Source: Apostichopus japonicus
Taxonomy: Eukaryota; Echinodermata; Holothuroidea; Aspidochirotida; Stichopodidae
Length of the DNA stretch: 64,000 bases
Reading direction: 5' to 3'
Assembly: GCF_037975245.1 (NCBI RefSeq)
Contig: NC_092569.1
Coordinates: forward strand, 24,659,168-24,723,167
In this document: piece after piece, positions 1 to 14,600 of the stretch
Layout: each line of letters starts with the position of its first letter
How positions within the stretch are numbered: position 1 is the first letter of the stretch
Program-made: the position numbers and the translations under genes
Notes under the pieces: model-generated
The model's database searches: none
Told to the model about the DNA's origin: nothing
Seen by the model: only the letters and a program-made list of their open reading frames with translations

Positions 1-53
1 TTACTAGAATACCTGATTGATTAGCTGTGATATGTGTATGAGCAATTTTGTTT

Positions 54-450
54 AATTACTCTGTAGTAATAATGGGGGAGGAGGAGTAGGAACTTCCAAA
101 TCATTTATGATTTTTTTTTTTTTTTTTTTTTTGCCTCCATTCAAATTTTTAATTACTCTGTAGTAATAATGGGTTTTGTAACTAGAGTTACAATCTTTAC
201 AGAGGGTAGAGAGGGGGTACAGTAATCTAGGGAATGTGGGAGTGGGAACTTCCAAATCATTTATGATTTTTTTTTTTTTTTTTTTGCCTCCATTCAAATT
301 TTTAATTACTCTGTATTAATAATGGGTTTTGTAACTAGAGTTACAATCTTTACAGAGGGTAGAGAGGGGGTACTGTCATCTAGGGTATGTGGGAGTGGGA
401 ACTTCCAAATTATTTATGATATTTTTTTTCTTTCCTTTTTTGCCTCTATT
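54..450 (+). repeat. Tandem repeat, about 153-bp unit, with poly-T
   Basis: Units begin AATTACTCTGTA at 54, 151 and 304 and end in a T run followed by GCCTC(C/T)ATTCAAATTTTT. The first unit has lost its middle. Each T run differs in length. No coding content. Confidence 0.85.
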
Positions 451-1812
451 CAAATTTTTCTTTGAGTTTCACAGTCAGAGTTAAACATATTTTATTTCTC
501 TCCATGTTAAAGGAATAACACTCAATCATGTTCTTACAGCTTGGCTTGGTTGTTGAATAAGTTTTGCTTATATCGAAAGTGAGATATTCGTAGATGTTAT
601 TGACATATGGTCACTTCCAAACTGTAGTGGTTTATGTTGTTTTGAACTTTCAGGAACTTCTTAAAATTTATACAAAATCCCTATCATGGAAATGACTGAA
701 AATTGTTCGGGAAAGTTTGTTAGTTCTTAAATCAGAATGACAAGTGTGTTACAGAATTCACAGTTTGTAGAGATTAATTTCCTCGGACAGAAATGTTCCA
801 TCATCCATGTTTAAGTTACTATGGTAACGAGTGTCATCGCCATGTTCCATGTGTCCTAGGAGGTAGAAGCTGTAGGGAGAAGGAAAGGATATTGCCAGCT
901 AAGGTTCAAATATTTATTCTTTTCTTTCAAAATAAACTTATTGCCAAGTTCCAGTCATTGAATCATCCTTTAATTAATTGTAAATATGGTTCTTATTATT
1001 TTCTTTACAAATAATCTTTTCGTGGCAAAGTTTATTCCTCCAGGTTACTTTCTTTTTAGTCAAATACCAACAAGATTACTTACTTGTTCAAGTTGGGTTT
1101 CAATTACTTTTGAACATAAAAAACTTTCTCAGTGCACGCACAATGTAATATGATAAAATGTATTAGGAGTACTAAAATACGAAAAAGAGATTCATAGTGT
1201 GTGTAAAGTTATTTCAGTTTCAATGACTACCTACAATGTAAAAAAAAAAAAACAGCATATATATATTTTTTTTCTCCATGGAGTATAGGGACCATTGAGA
1301 ATAGTGAGTAATGAAACACTCCTTGTACTTAACATTATGCTGAGTTCTGAACAGGAACATGGAAATAGACATAGACAACATAGACAATATGTCCCACCCC
1401 TCCCCCTCCCTATGGCCTTAATCCCGTCCCTAACATATTTCATGTATTTAGGGTTATTATAATTTTTGCCATCAATATGCTAGAAAGTGATATAATGGCC
1501 ACTTGAGTCGAAACTTCAAACAAGGAATTTACAGACTGTCTGAAACCATATCCCATCTTATAGGCATGTATTATCAGTGGTACCATTTCTGTATATCTGG
1601 GAAGAAGGTGAACAGTTCGAATCTCCAAAAACGCAATTTTGAAATGGTTCGGAGAAAAAAAAAATTAAATTTAGAGGGACTACTACTAGAAGTACAACCC
1701 CTAAGGCATTGTGAATGACATAGGGGTTTTGCGAAATAATTGGGTCCTGGTTACATTTTACTGACTTGTAAACGCCCTCAAAACAGAGAAAGTTTCTGGC
1801 AAAGACAATCCC
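451..1812. other. No gene seen
   Basis: AT-rich sequence with short accidental frames only. A C-rich stretch lies at 1395-1412. Nothing recognised. Confidence 0.6.
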
Positions 1813-2203
1813 TAACCATGGTGAGGTTAAGTCATTGCAATATTCCCTATGACTGTAAGACTGTGAACCCTTTCTTCAGGGGGTCCGTAGACGGAATACG
1901 GTTCCTGGTTGTAAACGACTAACATCTATGCCATTAGAATACATGGCTGTTCAGTGACTACAGCGAAAGACCCATAGCTTACCAATCAGCTACAAATAAA
2001 GCCCCCAACCATGGTGAGGTTAAGTCATTGACAATATTCCTTATGACTGTAAGTCCTCAAACCCTTTCTTCATTGTCTCTGGGGGTCCGTAGACGGAATA
2101 CGGTTCCTTGGGTTGTAAACGACTAACATCTATGCCATTAGAATACATGGCAGTTCAGTGACTACTGCGCAAGACCCATAGCTTACCAATTAGTAGCTAC
2201 AAA
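1813..2203 (+). repeat. Tandem duplication of about 195 bp, two copies
   Basis: CCATGGTGAGGTTAAGTCAT, GGGGTCCGTAGACGGAATAC and CATCTATGCCATTAGAATAC occur in both halves (about 1813-2005 and 2006-2203) with scattered substitutions and small indels. Confidence 0.85.
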
Positions 2204-4552
2204 TGAGTTTTAGTTGTTTATCATCCTCACGCCCCATCGCCACCCCAGTAAATTGTTAGTATACTCCTGAGTGGAGGTTGACACTTGAAAATCCGAGAGG
2301 AACATTCAACCGATGGAGGGTAGTCGCAGATAATTGTTCTTGAATGCCATTATAGCCTGCCACTGCTGTTAATATGCCATGATATAATTTACCGAGACAA
2401 TCCATCCCCACCCCTGAGTAATAACATGTCTAAACTGAGAGTATATAGGTTGACGTATAAACAGCTGAGTAGGATCAGATAACTCAAAATGAATACATCC
2501 AGTGAGAATTCTCCCGACAGTCGCTCTACATCAAGATTCTTGTATGTCAGTGCTCGTATCACACACGCCGCACACTCAAGTAAGGTAGCGTCGTCACATT
2601 TGATAGGAAGCTGGTTTACTGATAGAGCGACCCTGTCAGCCGAGGCATACCAGGAGTAGATTGGTAATCTGGTTATGATCTTTTGGTCATGTTATATTTT
2701 GAATGACAACTTCGCTGACATTAATTCATTATACACCAAACAATGATAGATGTATGTTTAATGTAGGGCTACTTAAAGGGATGCCGTGGCAAGAATTGAC
2801 ATTAAACTTAAATAAATTAACAAAGTTGTTTCAATGTTACGCCAATAACAACGAATAAAGTTATGAAGGTAATATGTACTATCAGGTGTAGCCATGGCAA
2901 CTACTGCTTGCAAGAATAGTGTTTTGTGAAACCTTTTTTCATTACTGCACGCTTCCTTTTTTTTCTTTTTTTCTTTTTTTTTTTACATAGCTAAGGGTTA
3001 ACGTTTGGTTGAAAGTGATCAATCAAAGTTTTATTCACCGAAAATCAAGAATGTTTGGTTTTTTAATTATAAATTTAAACAAAGTTCAATACACCACCTC
3101 CGACCTCCCCTCCCCCCCCCCCTCCCCCTAGCTCTTAACCCGTCCCATTTTACAATGATTATTGATAAGAAGAAAAGAGGAGTGTTTTATTTTGGCTTTT
3201 CTTTTCTATAACAGTCTGTATACCATGTCATGATTTTCGACAGACTGTGCGTGGGTGTACATGCGTTTATCATTGTATTCAGCTGCGCACGCGCCGGTCA
3301 CCTATAAATGTATGATATTGAGTTCAAATCACGTTCAATCATATTTCCACATTTCGTGTAAATGCATGACGCTGCAACGGGTATACCATAAGCAAAGTTT
3401 AACCAAGCACATACAGTCGTGTAGAAACCACAGTGTAAACTGAAGCTGTACCGTTGCAAGCCTATCTACGCGTTGTACGATACAGGTACAATCAAATTTT
3501 AGTAGCGATCTTACAATTTATGCTAATCCAACGTTTCTCAAGATCCAATTCGTTCTTCTAACTCTCATACTCTCTAACTAGGAAAACGCCTACTTCTGAA
3601 TTCATCATGCATTGATTTACTGCGTAGCAATGCAATGTGCAGTAGGCCTACATATTAAATGTTTAAAGAAATTCCATTAAAAGTATTAGAGTTTCTTTAA
3701 AACTTCTTTGCTGTGAACACACGTGATTACTATGATCACCTCTGTGCCTGCGTAATTGTGGTCCCTCTGTAACAGCATGGTGGTAAAACAGATTTACCTC
3801 CACGGTAACAGGTATATCGACATCAGTAAACCCTTAATAAGGTGTTATGTAGAGTATATATATATTGGCTACACATTAACAGACTTCAACAAATATATTA
3901 CCATCAACATCAAAGCATTTAACCCTGCCTATGACGTTTTTTTCTGTCTACTTAAACATACTTATCAAAATGTTTGAGGATGATTTGAATTATCTGCAAC
4001 TCCAGTTAAGTGCTCTCGAATACTTGTAGCAATTTCCAGTATGCCAAAATATGTTGGAGGGGTGGGGGGTTGCGGGTGTAACGTAATAGTGGAGAATTGT
4101 GCAGAAAAACACTCGTAATGCTTTTTCCCTATGCACCACCCCTTAGACTTATATGGCCTACGCCCTTTGGAAATGTTGGTGAATGTACACAATAAGTGGG
4201 TCTTTCCCTGACTCTCTGCCACTTTTACGAAATATTATGAGCAACACTTAAATCAACCCCTATGTCCTCATGATATACAGTTTGTTATCGTTCACTGACA
4301 CAAACCTGTGACATTTTCTTTAAAACAACCTTGGACGAGATATTTACGACTCAGTGTTTTTTGTACTTTGAACAATTTTACTCAAGCTTGTCAGAAATGT
4401 TATATGACATATAAAAGCACAATTACGGGGACTCGGTAAACAGCACAAAAGCTTGGAATTTTTGCTAAATAAACTTGACATAACTCTCAAAATTTAGACA
4501 ATATTAAAAGAGTTCACTTGCAGCATTGCCTCATAGTATAGCCTATATCAAT
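2204..4552. other. No gene seen
   Basis: Intergenic. Holds a T-rich tract (2955-2985), an 11-base C run (3112-3122) and a TAGGCCTA near 3643. Open frames here are short and without domain signals. Confidence 0.55.
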
Positions 4553-4805
4553 GCTATATGGTCGAGTGGCTAAATGCGCTGGCGTTACATACAGCAGCAA
4601 CGTAACCTAACCTCTGGGAGGTCGTGGATTCGACCCCTTGAAGTCGCCAAAGTATATGGTGGGTGTTTCATCCAAAAGAAATCCACGGTTTTTCGGATCG
4701 GAAATGGTCTTACCAAAATGTAAACAGTCCAAACTGAACTGTAACTTATTCGATTGGGATAGCAATTAGATTAGCCATTTTACATCTCCCATCTGCATAT
4801 GTGAA
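4553..4805 (+). mobile_element. tRNA-derived SINE (class II tRNA type), copy 1
   Basis: Pol III A box TGGTCGAGTGG (4559-4569) and B box GGATTCGACCCC (4625-4636), spaced as in a Leu/Ser-type tRNA with a long variable arm. The tail from about 4658 (GGTGGGTGTTTCATCC, then ATCCACGG, GGAAATGGTCTTACC) is recognisably related to the tail of the copy at 33642-33925. It ends just before the CACTGCAAAA terminus at 4824. Confidence 0.65.
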
Positions 4806-5142
4806 TAATGTATATACGTACTGCACTGCAAAAACAAATTGGTTAATTTCATAACCAATTCCATTGTTTGGAATGTAATTGGTCAAGCCAACCATTATAT
4901 TGTTTACTTGTAACCAACGTACACCAATTTAGTAGGTAGTCCTGAACATTAGCAATAGGTTAACTACACCAACAATAATTGGTTCTAAGTACGTCATTAT
5001 ATGAGTCATATCCGTGACTTTGTTCTCTGCATGCTTTGGCTCGCCACGCGCGGGAAACCGCTCTCCGTTTAATTGTGTGCGTCCACCACTAGCACTGCAC
5101 TGCAATTTATTGTGTTAACCACCCAGTTACGTACGTACACAA

Positions 5143-8100
5143 CACCATTACGTGAAGAACATTCTAACAGAATGGAACCTAGAAATGCTTCACGAAGTCT
5201 TTGAAGGTAAGAAGATTATGTAAATTGTGCAGTAATAATCAATGTATTGGCATTACTGTAGGCTAAGGTTATACGGCCTAGCCTACCAATGCAACTTTAG
5301 TGACATGACAAGCGACGTTCGCCTAGTGTTACCACTAAATGTTAAGCCTAACATTATGATATAATAGCGCTGTAGGCCTAGGCCTCCTACAGTGCTGCGT
5401 ACACTACCGTACCTGCAGGCTGAGGTCTGTCCTAAGCTAGCACTGGACTAGTGTTATACTTGCTTAGTGCTAGACCTAGGTCCCAGGCTACTTTTTTTTA
5501 AATTTTGTTTCTCTGGAACTTGGAGGGTAACTATCCAGTCAAAATGTCCCCAGACCAAAACATCCCTGCATTTTTAGCAACCAAAATGTCCCCGCTTTTT
5601 ACCAAAATGTACATGGTATTGTAATGGCCTATTGCCAGTATTGGGTACAAAAATGTCCCAGCAGCTAGGAAATGTGAGAGGAATTTGAAAACTGAGTGTA
5701 AGGACGGAATTAGGAATGCTGAATTTTTTTCATCAACACGTTTTTATAATGTTAGGCCTGGGCTACTTGCTCAAGAAGAGGGATCGAATAATGAAGAAAA
5801 GTATACTTAGGGCCGTCAACCACTTCAATCCTTCGCATATGGGCTGTATGGTAGTACATTGCACCACGTACTAGCCTATATACTAGCCTAGTCACTCATT
5901 GTAGCCTATACTAGATGCACGTAACCCAAGCACTCATTGTGTTGCAAGTACTGCAGTAGGCTAGCACTCTTCAATTTTCCAGAAAACTACTGTGCCTTAT
6001 CAGTCACACCATCAACTGTGTTTTATTTTAGTTATTTTGCATTAACAAGACTCAGAGATTAAGTAGCATGCTAAATCATGTTTCAAGAGTGGAGTATATC
6101 ACACAATTTTAGAAAGCAATAGATGAGACAGTTCTTAAAGGGCTGTTTGCTCGGTGAGGGTGGGTTTAGTGGCATGTCACATGTCCCCCTAAAAATTATC
6201 GCTGCCCCCAAGTACCCCCAACGTCCACCATATGAGATTGACAGCCCACTTTTGTAAATTGATGTGTGTTATATTGCTGTAATGTACCCTCCTGTAGAAC
6301 ACTGAGTTTACTACTGTTTTTGAGGGTTCGTGGAGTGCCACTATGTAGGCACACAGTGCAAGCTACTCTATTAATATCAACTGTACACTTCAATATTCTC
6401 CCTATTAAATTGTGTGATTAACGGTATCAGCTACAGAACAGTATATCCCATATTTAATTGGCAATTGCAAAATGATACAAAAGGCCATAGGTGGAAAGAG
6501 TTGGGAAGCTGGGAGGCTCCTCCCTGGGATATTTGTTTACTTGAAGGGAAATTTTAGCAATTGGAGGGAAAGTTTTGTTTTTTACATGAAAACATGGAAG
6601 AAATTGTGGACAATTTTAGTTCAACTCCCTTCCTAGGAGATAAACATTTTTTATGCAGCTCCGCAAAAGGATTACAGTTGGCATACTGTACTGTAGCTTT
6701 ACTTGCTACACTCCGCTGTTCTGTAAATGTTTATTCTATTTGGGGTTAACTACAGATTAGACCAACTTATATACTTGTCTTTTTGCCTTCTGAACAGAAA
6801 ATGAAATCGACAAAGAAGCATTATTCTTGCTTGGAGAAGAGGATGTAAGGGCATGGATCCCAAAAACTGGCCCTCGCTTGAAATTTTTGAAGCGTCTAGC
6901 AGACCTCAAGGTGAGCCTCCTCTTCGTACTGTAGTTTTGATTCTGTGACTAGGGCTGGGCTCATGGGGTACACATGTTATGTATGTAAGAGGGATTTGCC
7001 CCTTTCAAGTTTACGGTGGCATCTAAAAGTGTTACATGGTATTAATAGTGATTCCTCAACATACATGTGTTACCAGGATGGATGTATGCGAACTTTCACA
7101 AGATACTGTTCCTACAGAAAACATTTGGTTAATGTACATTCTGATAAAATGTCTGAAGAGGAACCACATAGGCCTACCGATGGACCCTGTGAAAACCATG
7201 GGATTGTACCAGCAAATGTAAACCAACAGCAGGACAATGATAGCGAGTCTACATCTGATTATGAACCTGTTTGTGAAGTTTCACCTGAAATATTAGACTT
7301 TGATGAACATGGTGTTTGTACAGAAGCTGCTCTTTTTGTTTCAAAATTGAGATCATGTAGTTCTATGACCATGTCAAGCACTTCATTTGTTATTGAAATA
7401 TGATATCCTCAATGACACTATCATATATTCCAAAAAGAACCCATAGCTCTTAATTTTAATTATGTATAATACTTTATAACATCCTCTTCAGTGTACAGTT
7501 CTAGGTCATAATTCAGGGTAAAAAACTAAGGCTGTACAAAACAAAGAACTTCTGGTAGTATTAAGGAGGTGATTTCATAAAGCTTCAAGGTCCTGTCTAA
7601 CATCAGCTGTCATTTGTAGGCTACATGTGTTTTCATCCCATATCTTGTACTGAGTCAAACACACCCAAAATTTTCTAAACAGCTTAACTAAGGGCACTCC
7701 CATCTGGCGACACTGCAGAACCCCCAGAGGTTATTCCCCAAATTTATACAGGGGAAACATATCAGTAGTAATTCAAAACTGCTGTTTGTACTGACAGCTT
7801 TCAGAGTATCATGCTTTGGAGAGGCTAAATGGTTACACATCTCCCCCAACCCCCACATTTTCAAAGCACTTGTAGGCACAATCCTCCATTCAGATTACCC
7901 CCCCCCCCAAAAAAAAAATACTTCTCTTGTTCAGATATTATCACAGCTTCACATATTTTCCAATTTCTAGTTCAAGTTTCTGTTCCTTTCTTATAGATAC
8001 CTATGGGGCTGCTTCCTTGTATTTGATGCCAAGTCTGTTTACACCTGGCAGTGTTGCCATCAAGAAGGGAAGCCAGAAGAGATGGAAGCCAACCATATCG

Positions 8101-8949
8101 GAGAGCATGAGGGCTTTCATTGCAGTGCTACCAGTTAGTATTTTGCTTAGAGTATTATTGCATGTTGTGGACGGTAGCAGTCATGAGTGCAGAGTTTACT
8201 GCTTCAGCATTTTAAAGAAACTGTTATTTCATGGTATACACGAAGAAACTTTGTTTCAAAACATTTTGTAAATAATTGGTTGTAAGTTAAAAAAATTGTT
8301 TAGAACTTTGTGCTAGAAATGAAAGTTGTAAAAAGACTGATAGAATGGTTTGGTTAAAGTGATAATTAAGCAGCCTAAATGTGTTTTAACTACCTGGTCA
8401 AAACACAGCATCACAAATGCTAAGGAATAGGACATGCAGGGAGACTGGTGTAGTTGTAACCCATTTAACTATACCTTACTTTCTTATTTCTTTTAAATGC
8501 CTTTCAGTTCCAGTACCATTTTGATTATGATGGTTTGTTTCTTACATATCTTGTTCCCAATTGTGAACAGCTCATTTCAGTAACACATTTACTCATTTAC
8601 ATTGCAGGTTGGAGCGGACTTGGAGAAATTCAAGGAAGAAAGACACACAGAATGCCGAAACCATTCTGTTACTTGGCAGCCGCAGGTCGTAGTAATTGGC
8701 ACTTCTGTTCTGGATGTTCAGCAAGTCTTCGTATTTTTGAACAACATTGTATATTCCGTGCCCTCGGTTGTTAAAGGCATAGATGTCTGCTTTAAAACTT
8801 TTCAGGTCTTCAATATTGAATATCCATTGGAGTGTAAGTCTCTGTGGACCTTTCTGCAGAGAGGCATTTATAATATTGAAACACAGTATGATTCTGTAAC
8901 ACCACGGGTAAGAGAACTGCTGTCGATCCTGAGACCGGACTCTGACTAA
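5143..8949 (+). CDS. SAM-domain (SAMD3-like) gene inside the inverted-repeat element, start and middle exon uncertain
   Basis: Exons visible: up to 5206 (donor GAAG|GTAAGA, phase 1), 6798-6910 (phase 1 in, 0 out), 7997-8133 (phase 1 in, 0 out), 8608-8949 (phase 0 in, stop TAA). The first two join into a SAM fold: WNLEMLHEVFE then ENEIDKEALFLLGEEDV, WIPKTGPRLKFLKRL. The last two join to give YGAASLYLMPSLF, RWKPTISESMRAFI, WQPQVVVIG, VKGIDVCFKTFQVFNIEYP and a SLWTFLQRGIYNI motif. This resembles a repeated family in fish and marine invertebrates annotated as sterile alpha motif domain-containing 3-like; its function is unknown. Phase does not allow 6910 to join 7997 directly (0 versus 1), so an exon is missing, unrecognised or deleted. 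The frame is open upstream to 5119 without an ATG; M at 5185 is possible but would cut the SAM domain. Could be a relic. Confidence 0.68.
6798..6910 (+). CDS. SAM-domain exon
   Basis: Acceptor CTTCTGAACAG|AA and donor CTCAAG|GTGAGC enclose 37 complete codons. ENEID, EALFLLGEEDV and PKTGPRLKFLKRL are the C-terminal helices of a sterile alpha motif, a protein-protein interaction domain. Together with the preceding exon (WNLEMLHEVFE) the SAM domain is nearly complete. Confidence 0.75.
6963..7403 (+). CDS. Two-finger C2H2 protein, nested in the SAM gene intron
   Basis: ATG at 6963 gives a 146-residue frame ending TGA at 7401-7403. Finger 1 is C-x2-C-x11-H-x4-H (CYVCKRDLPLSSLRWHLKVL H); finger 2 is C-x4-C-x12-H-x4-H (CYQDGCMRTFTRYCSYRKHL then VNVH). 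An acidic tail follows, with AALFVSKLRSCSSMTMSSTS near the end. Nucleic-acid binding is likely from the fingers; the rest is unknown. It sits 52 bp after the SAM exon donor on the same strand, so it may be a separate intron-nested gene, or an exon of the same transcript with unrecognised splice sites. The frame ends abruptly, which suggests truncation. Confidence 0.6.
   Translation: MGYTCYVCKRDLPLSSLRWHLKVLHGINSDSSTYMCYQDGCMRTFTRYCSYRKHLVNVHSDKMSEEEPHRPTDGPCENHGIVPANVNQQQDNDSESTSDYEPVCEVSPEILDFDEHGVCTEAALFVSKLRSCSSMTMSSTSFVIEI
7997..8133 (+). CDS. Internal exon of the SAM gene
   Basis: Acceptor CCTTTCTTATAG|AT and donor CTACCA|GTTAGT. Codes for YGAASLYLMPSLFTPGSV, KRWKPTISESMRAFIAVLP. It exits in phase 0, agreeing with the acceptor at 8607. 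It enters in phase 1, which the SAM exon at 6910 does not supply. Confidence 0.6.
8608..8949 (+). CDS. Terminal exon of the SAM gene
   Basis: Acceptor ACATTGCAG|GTT; open to TAA at 8947-8949 (113 residues). Contains QPQVVVIGTSVL, a hydrophobic VFVFLNNIVYSVPSVVKGID segment and FKTFQVFNIEYP, the most conserved stretch of this uncharacterised C-terminal domain. No catalytic motif is evident. Confidence 0.65.
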   Translation, partial: VGADLEKFKEERHTECRNHSVTWQPQVVVIGTSVLDVQQVFVFLNNIVYSVPSVVKGIDVCFKTFQVFNIEYPLECKSLWTFLQRGIYNIETQYDSVTPRVRELLSILRPDSD

Positions 8950-10214
8950 ACTTTGGTGGACATGTGCAAGGCTTCTGCTTGGCCATTAAATGGGCTTACT
9001 GAGTTGATATTGATTATTTTTTGACAAGTCTGAAAAGAGATCATTGCATGACAATATTTGTAATTAGCCTCCTTATTCATGTATCACTTCCTGTAGTTAC
9101 TGAAAATGTTGGAAATTGGTGTTTTTGTGGACGGGTTGCATAAGATTAATACTTGCAATACCAGGGAGGGGGAGGGGGTTACATGTCCCTTTTTGTCAAT
9201 TTTGTAAATTTTTATGGAATAAAAAAACAGGCAAAGTTAACATGTTACAATGTGACTAAATTTAAGTCTGATGTAATGCATACCGTGAAAGTATGTCACC
9301 AACTTTTTGTGGCATGCAGTTTTAGAGTATGAATTTCTGACCCTTGATATCTGTTTATTATAACCATGTTTGTACTCATTAAGTATCATTTGTTTTATTA
9401 CTTGAAGATACTAAACATCCACCTGAGTTATATGATAAGGTTTCAGTGGAGTAAGGGTTAAATTCTTTCATTCATTTGTCCGTCCACTAATTTTGGTTAT
9501 GTTGTTACTCAAACTGATGAAGTTTTCTGAATATTAAAGCTTGGGAATGTTTGTTTTTGAAGCTTTTCTTCAAATTGAACAGCTATAGTTTTCCTTATAT
9601 TTAGCAACATGAATTTTTGGGGAATGTTTTATCTATCCGTCCTTATTGCAACTTTTATGATACTGTTTTAATGATTTCAAGTGTAAACATTCAACTAAGT
9701 GTGCTATAAAACTAAAGCCATTTTACCAAGTGGTTTCTCTGATCAGTATTATGAATTCTACCATTAAAATTGTCTTGACAGCAGTTCCCTTTTCTGATAG
9801 GCTATTGTTCTCATTATAAAACTATGCACAATATTGCTGTTTACTTTCTTCAGAAAGGTTGGAATGGCAAATGTTTTAACAATGCAGATTCCGTCCATAG
9901 TGCTTGCCTGCCCTTTATTTAATAAAAGCTCCATTTCCTGTTGTTTTTTCTTTATTTGCACACGCACGGTCGGCACAGAAAATTGTAAAATCTTATATGC
10001 ATTGTTGCATTGATATTGTTTCTTTGCAAATGAACTAACCTTGACTGTATACCTCATATCATCCTTGCCATATCATTTTATGTAAATTGCATGCTGTTGT
10101 AGAGTTCCAAGAGCAATACATGATTGTGTTAAAGCTATAATACCATAAAAAAATGTTGTTCGATTCATTTTTGGCCTACACTGGAGAGCTGCAGTGCTGG
10201 ACGCTGGAACAGAT
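8950..10214. other. Non-coding part of the inverted-repeat element
   Basis: Downstream of the SAM-gene stop; AT-rich, no ORF with recognisable content. Possible polyadenylation signals occur (for example GGAATAAAAA near 9217). Confidence 0.5.
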
Positions 10215-10569
10215 GAGGGAGAGCTGACTGAAGTCAACAACCAATAACCAATTAATTGGTTAAGGAACAGGATTGGTTATGTCAACCACATAAATTGGTT
10301 GCATAATTAGTGGACTTAACCAATTTTATTGGTTAATGTAACCAATTTTCATTGTTTAATGACTTAACCAATTGATGTTGGTTATGGTAGCCAATTTATT
10401 GGTGGGACTCACAACAAGTGATCAAATTGGTTGAAATTAACCATTTTTTTGGTTGCATTCAACCAATTTGTTTTTGCAGTGTGTATGATCCTGGTCACAG
10501 TATGTTGGAAGTCTTCCGCTTAATCTATATATGTGATTATTTTATAAGATGCGAGTGATAGTCGTTTTC

Positions 10570-13129
<2,560 letters not shown>

Positions 13130-14600
13130 CTCATTATCACTATGGGGATATTTTTAGTCGGTATAACGTTCCCCTGGGCCAGTCGTTCGAAGTGTCACTA
13201 ACATTTGTTTACAAACAATTCTTGGTAGTATAAACTTTATAGTATTTTTTATCGATCACTTCCCAATATTAATATTATGATGGATATTTGTCATTAAAAG
13301 GAATGTGGGCTTTAAGAGGAAAGTTCTTTACTCCAGTAAGTTCATATATAGGCCTCTGATTACCATCATGGGGAATAATATTTCCTGGCAAATATTCCCC
13401 GAAGCATTATATCTCCAGGAGTCAAAGTTCTGGTACCATTAGAACATCTGTTCACAAACAATTCGTAGTATTTTTCTTTCTTTTTGGATTATATGGATAT
13501 TTGTTAAGTTCTAATTATTTAAAAAGCAAGATGTCATACTAAGATAAATTGTCATGTCGACAATCTTCCTCCATAAATCATGGTATCAAAAGAAAATTAC
13601 ATCAAATACATAATACAAAGGTAAAATATCCAATGTGGATTGACAGCTCCTCCCCAGTGCGCAGGTGGGGGCGGGGATAAGGGGAAGCCCCCACCTTTGA
13701 TCGCCACTCGGGTGGAGGGGGGGGGTTAGTCAGGGATTCATGCATTCTGCTGGAGAAGAATAGGCACACTACTAGGGTGTACCCTCCCCGGGGGAACCAT
13801 CAACCACCTACACTATATAGGAGGCGGCTTGAATGGCCCCAGGGTTACACCCGTCCATTATAAAATCCTTCATTCGCCTCTGGACCTCCCATAAAGTTGC
13901 AGGCCCCTACCTTAACTCAGTGAAGGGAATTTTTAATAAATTATTATATATTAGCACAACCTTCCCTTGAGAGCTACTGATTAAACACCAAAATTATAGT
14001 CTAAATATGCCTCAGTATTCACAATTTTACTTTTTGGGTGTGGGCTGGGGAAGACCCCCTCACTCACATTAAAGTTGGCCTCAGTGGCTCCATGGCAGCA
14101 TCACATCCCTTATAAAATCTTCCATTCACATCTTGCCCTCCCGTAAAGATTTCAAGTCACTACCTAAATCAGTTGGAGGGGGGGGGGGGTTGTAGTTCAT
14201 TATCATTTATTAGCACAAACTTGCGGTAGAGCTTCTGGTAATGTAGTAATTGTTTGGTATTGTAATAATAATAAATATACTTGGTGCACAAGGTTATAAT
14301 AAAGCTACGAGTATCATCGAAATAAATGTTGTGGCATCTTTTATATCATGCCCATTCATGTTGCCACTCCCCCACCCCCTCCCCACCTCTGTCGTTCTTA
14401 AACCCGTACATAAAACTTAAAGTAGATGCGAGTAGTAAGTATAGAGCTTAAATATGCATCAGAATGCACAATTCCAAGTTTAAAATTTATAATATTATTT
14501 ACTGGGAGAAGACTCCCCCCCCAGCTTCAACGACCTCAGGGACCCACCTCACCCCGTTGATAAATTCCTGGATCAGTCCCCACCAACTCACTTTCCACTC
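13130..14600 (+). repeat. Ancient, diverged direct duplications
   Basis: Two related blocks (about 13130-13320 and 13360-13530) share GGGGATAT/GGGGAATA, ACAAACAATTC and GGATATTTGT. From about 13840 a roughly 280-bp unit recurs: TATAAAATCCTTCATTCGCC versus TATAAAATCTTCCATTCACA, and TTATTAGCACAA(A/C)CTT in both; a third, poorer copy starts near 14330. No coding content. Confidence 0.55.

Larger units (their letters stand above)
4824..10481. mobile_element. 5.66-kb inverted-repeat-bounded DNA element carrying SAM and C2H2 genes
   Basis: The left end CACTGCAAAAACAAATTGGT (4824) is matched exactly in inverted orientation at the right end (10461-10481). Inside both ends lie subterminal regions (4824-4990 and 10215-10481) packed with AACCAATT/AATTGGTT motifs on both strands, as expected of transposase-binding subterminal repeats. 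The flanking duplication is unclear: only TG on both sides matches. CACTG termini occur in several cut-and-paste superfamilies; I cannot assign one. No transposase catalytic core is recognised; the genes inside are a SAM-domain gene and a C2H2 ORF. It may be a non-autonomous carrier, or those proteins may belong to the element. Confidence 0.72.

Noticed and set aside
793..1014. 73-residue frame with several Cys/His
   Set aside because: Spacing does not fit any zinc-binding motif I know; no supporting context.
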